Positions 60,101 to 64,000 of a stretch of 64,000 nucleotides of DNA are shown here, one piece after another (within the stretch, counting starts at the first letter, position 1; each line of letters starts with the position of its first letter). The position numbers were made by a program, and so were the translations under genes. The stretch comes from Ophthalmolycus amberensis. Its lineage: Eukaryota; Chordata; Actinopteri; Perciformes; Zoarcidae. The stretch lies in contig JAFEUB010000306.1 in NCBI GenBank assembly GCA_024529925.1, positions 132,001-196,000 on the forward strand, in the 5' to 3' direction. The notes under the pieces were generated by a model. That model did not search any database, had not been told where the DNA came from, and was given only the letters and a program-made list of their open reading frames with translations.

Positions 60101-63100
60101 GCGCGACCACAACGAGGCGCAACCACAGGACGTAGAGGACGACCACAACGAGGCGCAACCACAGGACGTAGAGGACGACCACAACGAGGCGCACCAACAG
60201 GACGTAGAGGACGACCACAACGAGGCGCACCAACAGGACGTAGAGAACGACAACAGGACGGACAGGACGACCACAACGAGGCGAAACCACAGGACGTAGA
60301 GGACGTCCCCAACGAGGCGAAACCACAGGACGTAGAGGACGACCACAGCGAGGCGCACCAACAGGACGACCACAATGAGGCACAACCACAGGACGTAGAG
60401 GACGACCACAACGAGGCGCAACCACAGGACGTAGAGGACGACCACAACGAGGCGCACCAACAGGACGTAGAGAACGACAACAGGACGACCACAACGAGGC
60501 GCACCAACAGGACGTAGAGAACGACAACAGGACGTACAGGACGACCACAACGAGGCGCACCAACAGGACATAGAGGACGACCACAGCGAGGCACACCAAC
60601 AGGACGACCACAACGAGGCGCAACCACAGGACGTAGAGGACGACCACAACGAGGCGCAACCACAGGACGTAGAGGACGACCACAACGAGGCGCACCAACA
60701 GGACGTAGAGGACGACCACAACGAGGCGCACCAACAGGACGTAGAGAACGACAACAGGACGTACAGGACGACCACAACGAGGCGAAACCACAGGACGTAG
60801 AGGACGTCCCCAACGAGGCGAAACCACAGGACGTAGAGAACGACAACAGGACGTACAGGACGACCACAGCGAGGCGCACCAACAGGACGACCACAACGAG
60901 GCGCAACCACAGGACGTAGAGGACAACAACAGGACGTAGCGGACGACCACAATGAGGCACAACCACAGGACGTAGAGGACGACCACAACGAGGCGCAACC
61001 ACAGGACGTAGAGGACGACCACAACGAGGCGCACCAACAGGACGTAGAGAACGACAACAGGACGACCACAACGAGGCGAAACCACAGGACATAGAGGACG
61101 TACAGGACGACCCCAACGAGGCGAAACCACAGGACGTAGAGGACGACAACAGGACGTAGAGGACGACCACAACAAGGCGCACCAACAGGACGAAAACAGG
61201 ATGTAGAGGACGACCACAACAAGGCACACCAACAGGACATAGAGGACGACCACAACGAGGCGCACCAACAGGACGAAGAGGACGACCACAGCGAGGCGCA
61301 CCAACAGGACGACCACAACGAGGCGCACCAACAGGACGTAGAGAACGACAACAGGACGTACAGGACGACCACAACGAGGCGAAACCACAGGACGTAGAGG
61401 ACGTACAGGACGACCCCAACGAGGCGAAACCACAGGACGTAGAGGACGACCACAGCGAGGCGCAACCACAGGACGTAGAGGACAACAACAGGACGTAGAG
61501 GACGACCACAATGAGGCACAACCACAGGACGTAGAGGACGACCACAACGAGGCGCACCAACAGGACGACCACAACGAGGCGCACCAACAGGACATAGAGG
61601 ACGACCACAGCGAGGCGCACCAACAGGACGACCACAACGAGGCGCAACCACAGGACGTAGAGGACAACAACAGGACGTAGAGGACGACCACAATGAGGCA
61701 CAACCACAGGACGTAGAGGACGACCACAACGAGGCGCAACCACAGGACGTAGAGGACGACCACAACGAGGCGCACCAACAGGACGTAGAGAACGACAACA
61801 GGACGTACAGGACGACCACAACGAGGCGCACCAACAGGACATAGAGGACGACCACAGCGAGGCGCACCAACAGGACGACCACAACGAGGCGCAACCACAG
61901 GACGTAGAGGACAACAACAGGACGTAGAGGACGACCACAATGAGGCACAACCACAGGACGTAGAGGACGACCACAACGAGGCGCAACCACAGGACGTAGA
62001 GGACGACCACAACGAGGCGCACCAACAGGACGTAGAGAACGACAACAGGACGTACAGGACGACCACAACGAGGCGCACCAACAGGACATAGAGGACGACC
62101 ACAGCGAGGCGCACCAACAGGACGTAGAGAACGACAACAGGACGGACAGGACGACCACAACGAGGCGCGACCACAACGAGGCGCAACCACAGGACGTAGA
62201 GGACGACCACAACGAGGCGCAACCACAGGACGTAGAGGACGACCACAACGAGGCGCACCAACAGGACGTAGAGGACGACCACAACGAGGCGCACCAACAG
62301 GACGTAGAGAACGACAACAGGACGGACAGGACGACCACAACGAGGCGAAACCACAGGACGTAGAGGACGTCCCCAACGAGGCGAAACCACAGGACGTAGA
62401 GGACGACCACAGCGAGGCGCACCAACAGGACGACCACAATGAGGCACAACCACAGGACGTAGAGGACGACCACAACGAGGCGCAACCACAGGACGTAGAG
62501 GACGACCACAACGAGGCGCACCAACAGGACGTAGAGAACGACAACAGGACGACCACAACGAGGCGCACCAACAGGACGTAGAGAACGACAACAGGACGTA
62601 CAGGACGACCACAACGAGGCGCACCAACAGGACATAGAGGACGACCACAGCGAGGCACACCAACAGGACGACCACAACGAGGCGCAACCACAGGACGTAG
62701 AGGACGACCACAACGAGGCGCAACCACAGGACGTAGAGGACGACCACAACGAGGCGCACCAACAGGACGTAGAGGACGACCACAACGAGGCGCACCAACA
62801 GGACGTAGAGAACGACAACAGGACGTACAGGACGACCACAACGAGGCGAAACCACAGGACGTAGAGGACGTCCCCAACGAGGCGAAACCACAGGACGTAG
62901 AGAACGACAACAGGACGTACAGGACGACCACAGCGAGGCGCACCAACAGGACGACCACAACGAGGCGCAACCACAGGACGTAGAGGACAACAACAGGACG
63001 TAGCGGACGACCACAATGAGGCACAACCACAGGACGTAGAGGACGACCACAACGAGGCGCAACCACAGGACGTAGAGGACGACCACAACGAGGCGCACCA

Positions 63101-64000
63101 ACAGGACGTAGAGAACGACAACAGGACGACCACAACGAGGCGAAACCACAGGACATAGAGGACGTACAGGACGACCCCAACGAGGCGAAACCACAGGACG
63201 TAGAGGACGACAACAGGACGTACAGGACGACCACAACGAGGCGCACCAACAAGACATAGAGGACGACCACAGCGAGGCGCACCAACAGGACGACCACAAC
63301 GAGGCGCAACCACAGGACGTAGAGGACAACAACAGGACGTAGAGGACGACCACAATGAGGCACAACCACAGGACGTAGAGGACGACCACAACGAGGCGCA
63401 ACCACAGGACGTAGAGGACGACCACAACGAGGTGCACCAACAGGACGTAGAGAACGACAACAGGACGTACAGGACGACCACAACGAGGCGCACCAACAGG
63501 ACATAGAGGACGACCACAGCGAGGCGCACCAACAGGACGTAGAGAACGACAACAGGACGGACAGGACGACCACAACGAGGCGCGACCACAACGAGGCGTA
63601 ACCACAGGACGTAGAGGACGACCACAACGAGGCGCAACCACAGGACGTAGAGGACGACCACAACGAGGCGCACCAACAGGACGTAGAGGACGACCACAAC
63701 GAGGCGCACCAACAGGACGTAGAGAACGACAACAGGACGGACAGGACGACCACAACGAGGCGAAACCACAGGACGTAGAGGACGTCCCCAACGAGGCGAA
63801 ACCACAGGACGTAGAGGACGACCACAGCGAGGCGCACCAACAGGACGACCACAATGAGGCACAACCACAGGACGTAGAGGACGACCACAACGAGGCGCAA
63901 CCACAGGACGTAGAGGACGACCACAACGAGGCGCACCAACAGGACGTAGAGAACGACAACAGGACGACCACAACGAGGCGCACCAACAGGACGTAGAGAA
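57125..64000. repeat. 36-bp satellite with 2064-bp higher-order repeat, running off the window
   Basis: The unit is gtagaggacgaccacaac followed by gaggcgcaccaacaggac, with 21-bp and 15-bp partial units, caccaac/caaccac variants and gaacgacaac insertions. Because most unit lengths are multiples of 3 and lack stops on the minus strand, three minus-strand frames stay open for 1883 to 2288 codons at once, and short plus-strand frames read EDDHNEAHQQDV. Identical marker sequences recur at an offset of exactly 2064 bp (59101 and 61165; 60936 and 63000; 60061 and 62125). A third partial copy starts near 63190. It is not a coding gene. Confidence 0.96.

Noticed and set aside
57120..63986. Minus-strand ORFs of 2288, 1976 and 1883 codons
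   Set aside because: All three frames are open together over a 36-bp tandem repeat. The peptides are 12-residue repeats of low complexity and there is no unique domain.

Overview
The window is nuclear DNA from a ray-finned (teleost) fish. Five intron-bearing or UTR-split vertebrate genes are recognisable. The spacers and introns hold fish-type non-LTR retrotransposons, hAT and Tc1 DNA transposons and very large minisatellites. By my estimate, tandem repeats make up a little over half of the 64 kb.

Genes, left to right: LRRC57 (minus, 3602-10625, 5 coding exons, 238 aa); HAUS2 (plus, 13897-17270, 6 coding exons, 195 aa); TBPL2/TRF3, the oocyte TBP paralogue (minus, 21849-43134, 8 exons, 310 aa); JMJD7 (plus, 49087-54611, 9 exons, 339 aa); FBXO34 (minus, 55007-56617, one coding exon, 536 aa). 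In all five models the splice phases close and the C-terminus matches the family, so the genes look intact. LRRC57 and HAUS2 are head to head across a compact promoter. HAUS2/TBPL2 and JMJD7/FBXO34 are tail to tail.

Layout: 1-3.3 kb holds a LINE fragment, a TAC microsatellite and a 1.4-kb minisatellite downstream of LRRC57. 3.6-10.6 kb is LRRC57, whose first intron carries a hAT-type element swollen by a 26-bp minisatellite and a nested LINE. 10.6-17.3 kb is the shared promoter and HAUS2, with three minisatellites; one of them is built from the HAUS2 exon-3 splice donor. 17.4-21.3 kb holds a hAT relic, a minisatellite and a Tc1 relic. 21.8-43.1 kb is TBPL2, whose third intron is almost wholly an 18.6-kb satellite of 20-bp units with a higher-order period near 1548 bp. 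43.5-48.7 kb is three LINE fragments, one with two minisatellites inside its coding region. 48.9-56.8 kb is JMJD7 and FBXO34. 57.1-64.0 kb is a 36-bp satellite with a 2064-bp higher-order repeat that runs off the window.

The genes do not form a pathway: LRRC57 is a leucine-rich-repeat protein, HAUS2 an augmin subunit, TBPL2 a core transcription factor, JMJD7 a 2-oxoglutarate hydroxylase and FBXO34 an F-box protein. I found no novel multi-gene system. The unusual biology is in how the repeats arose: from a splice site, from a transposon interior and from reverse-transcriptase coding sequence.
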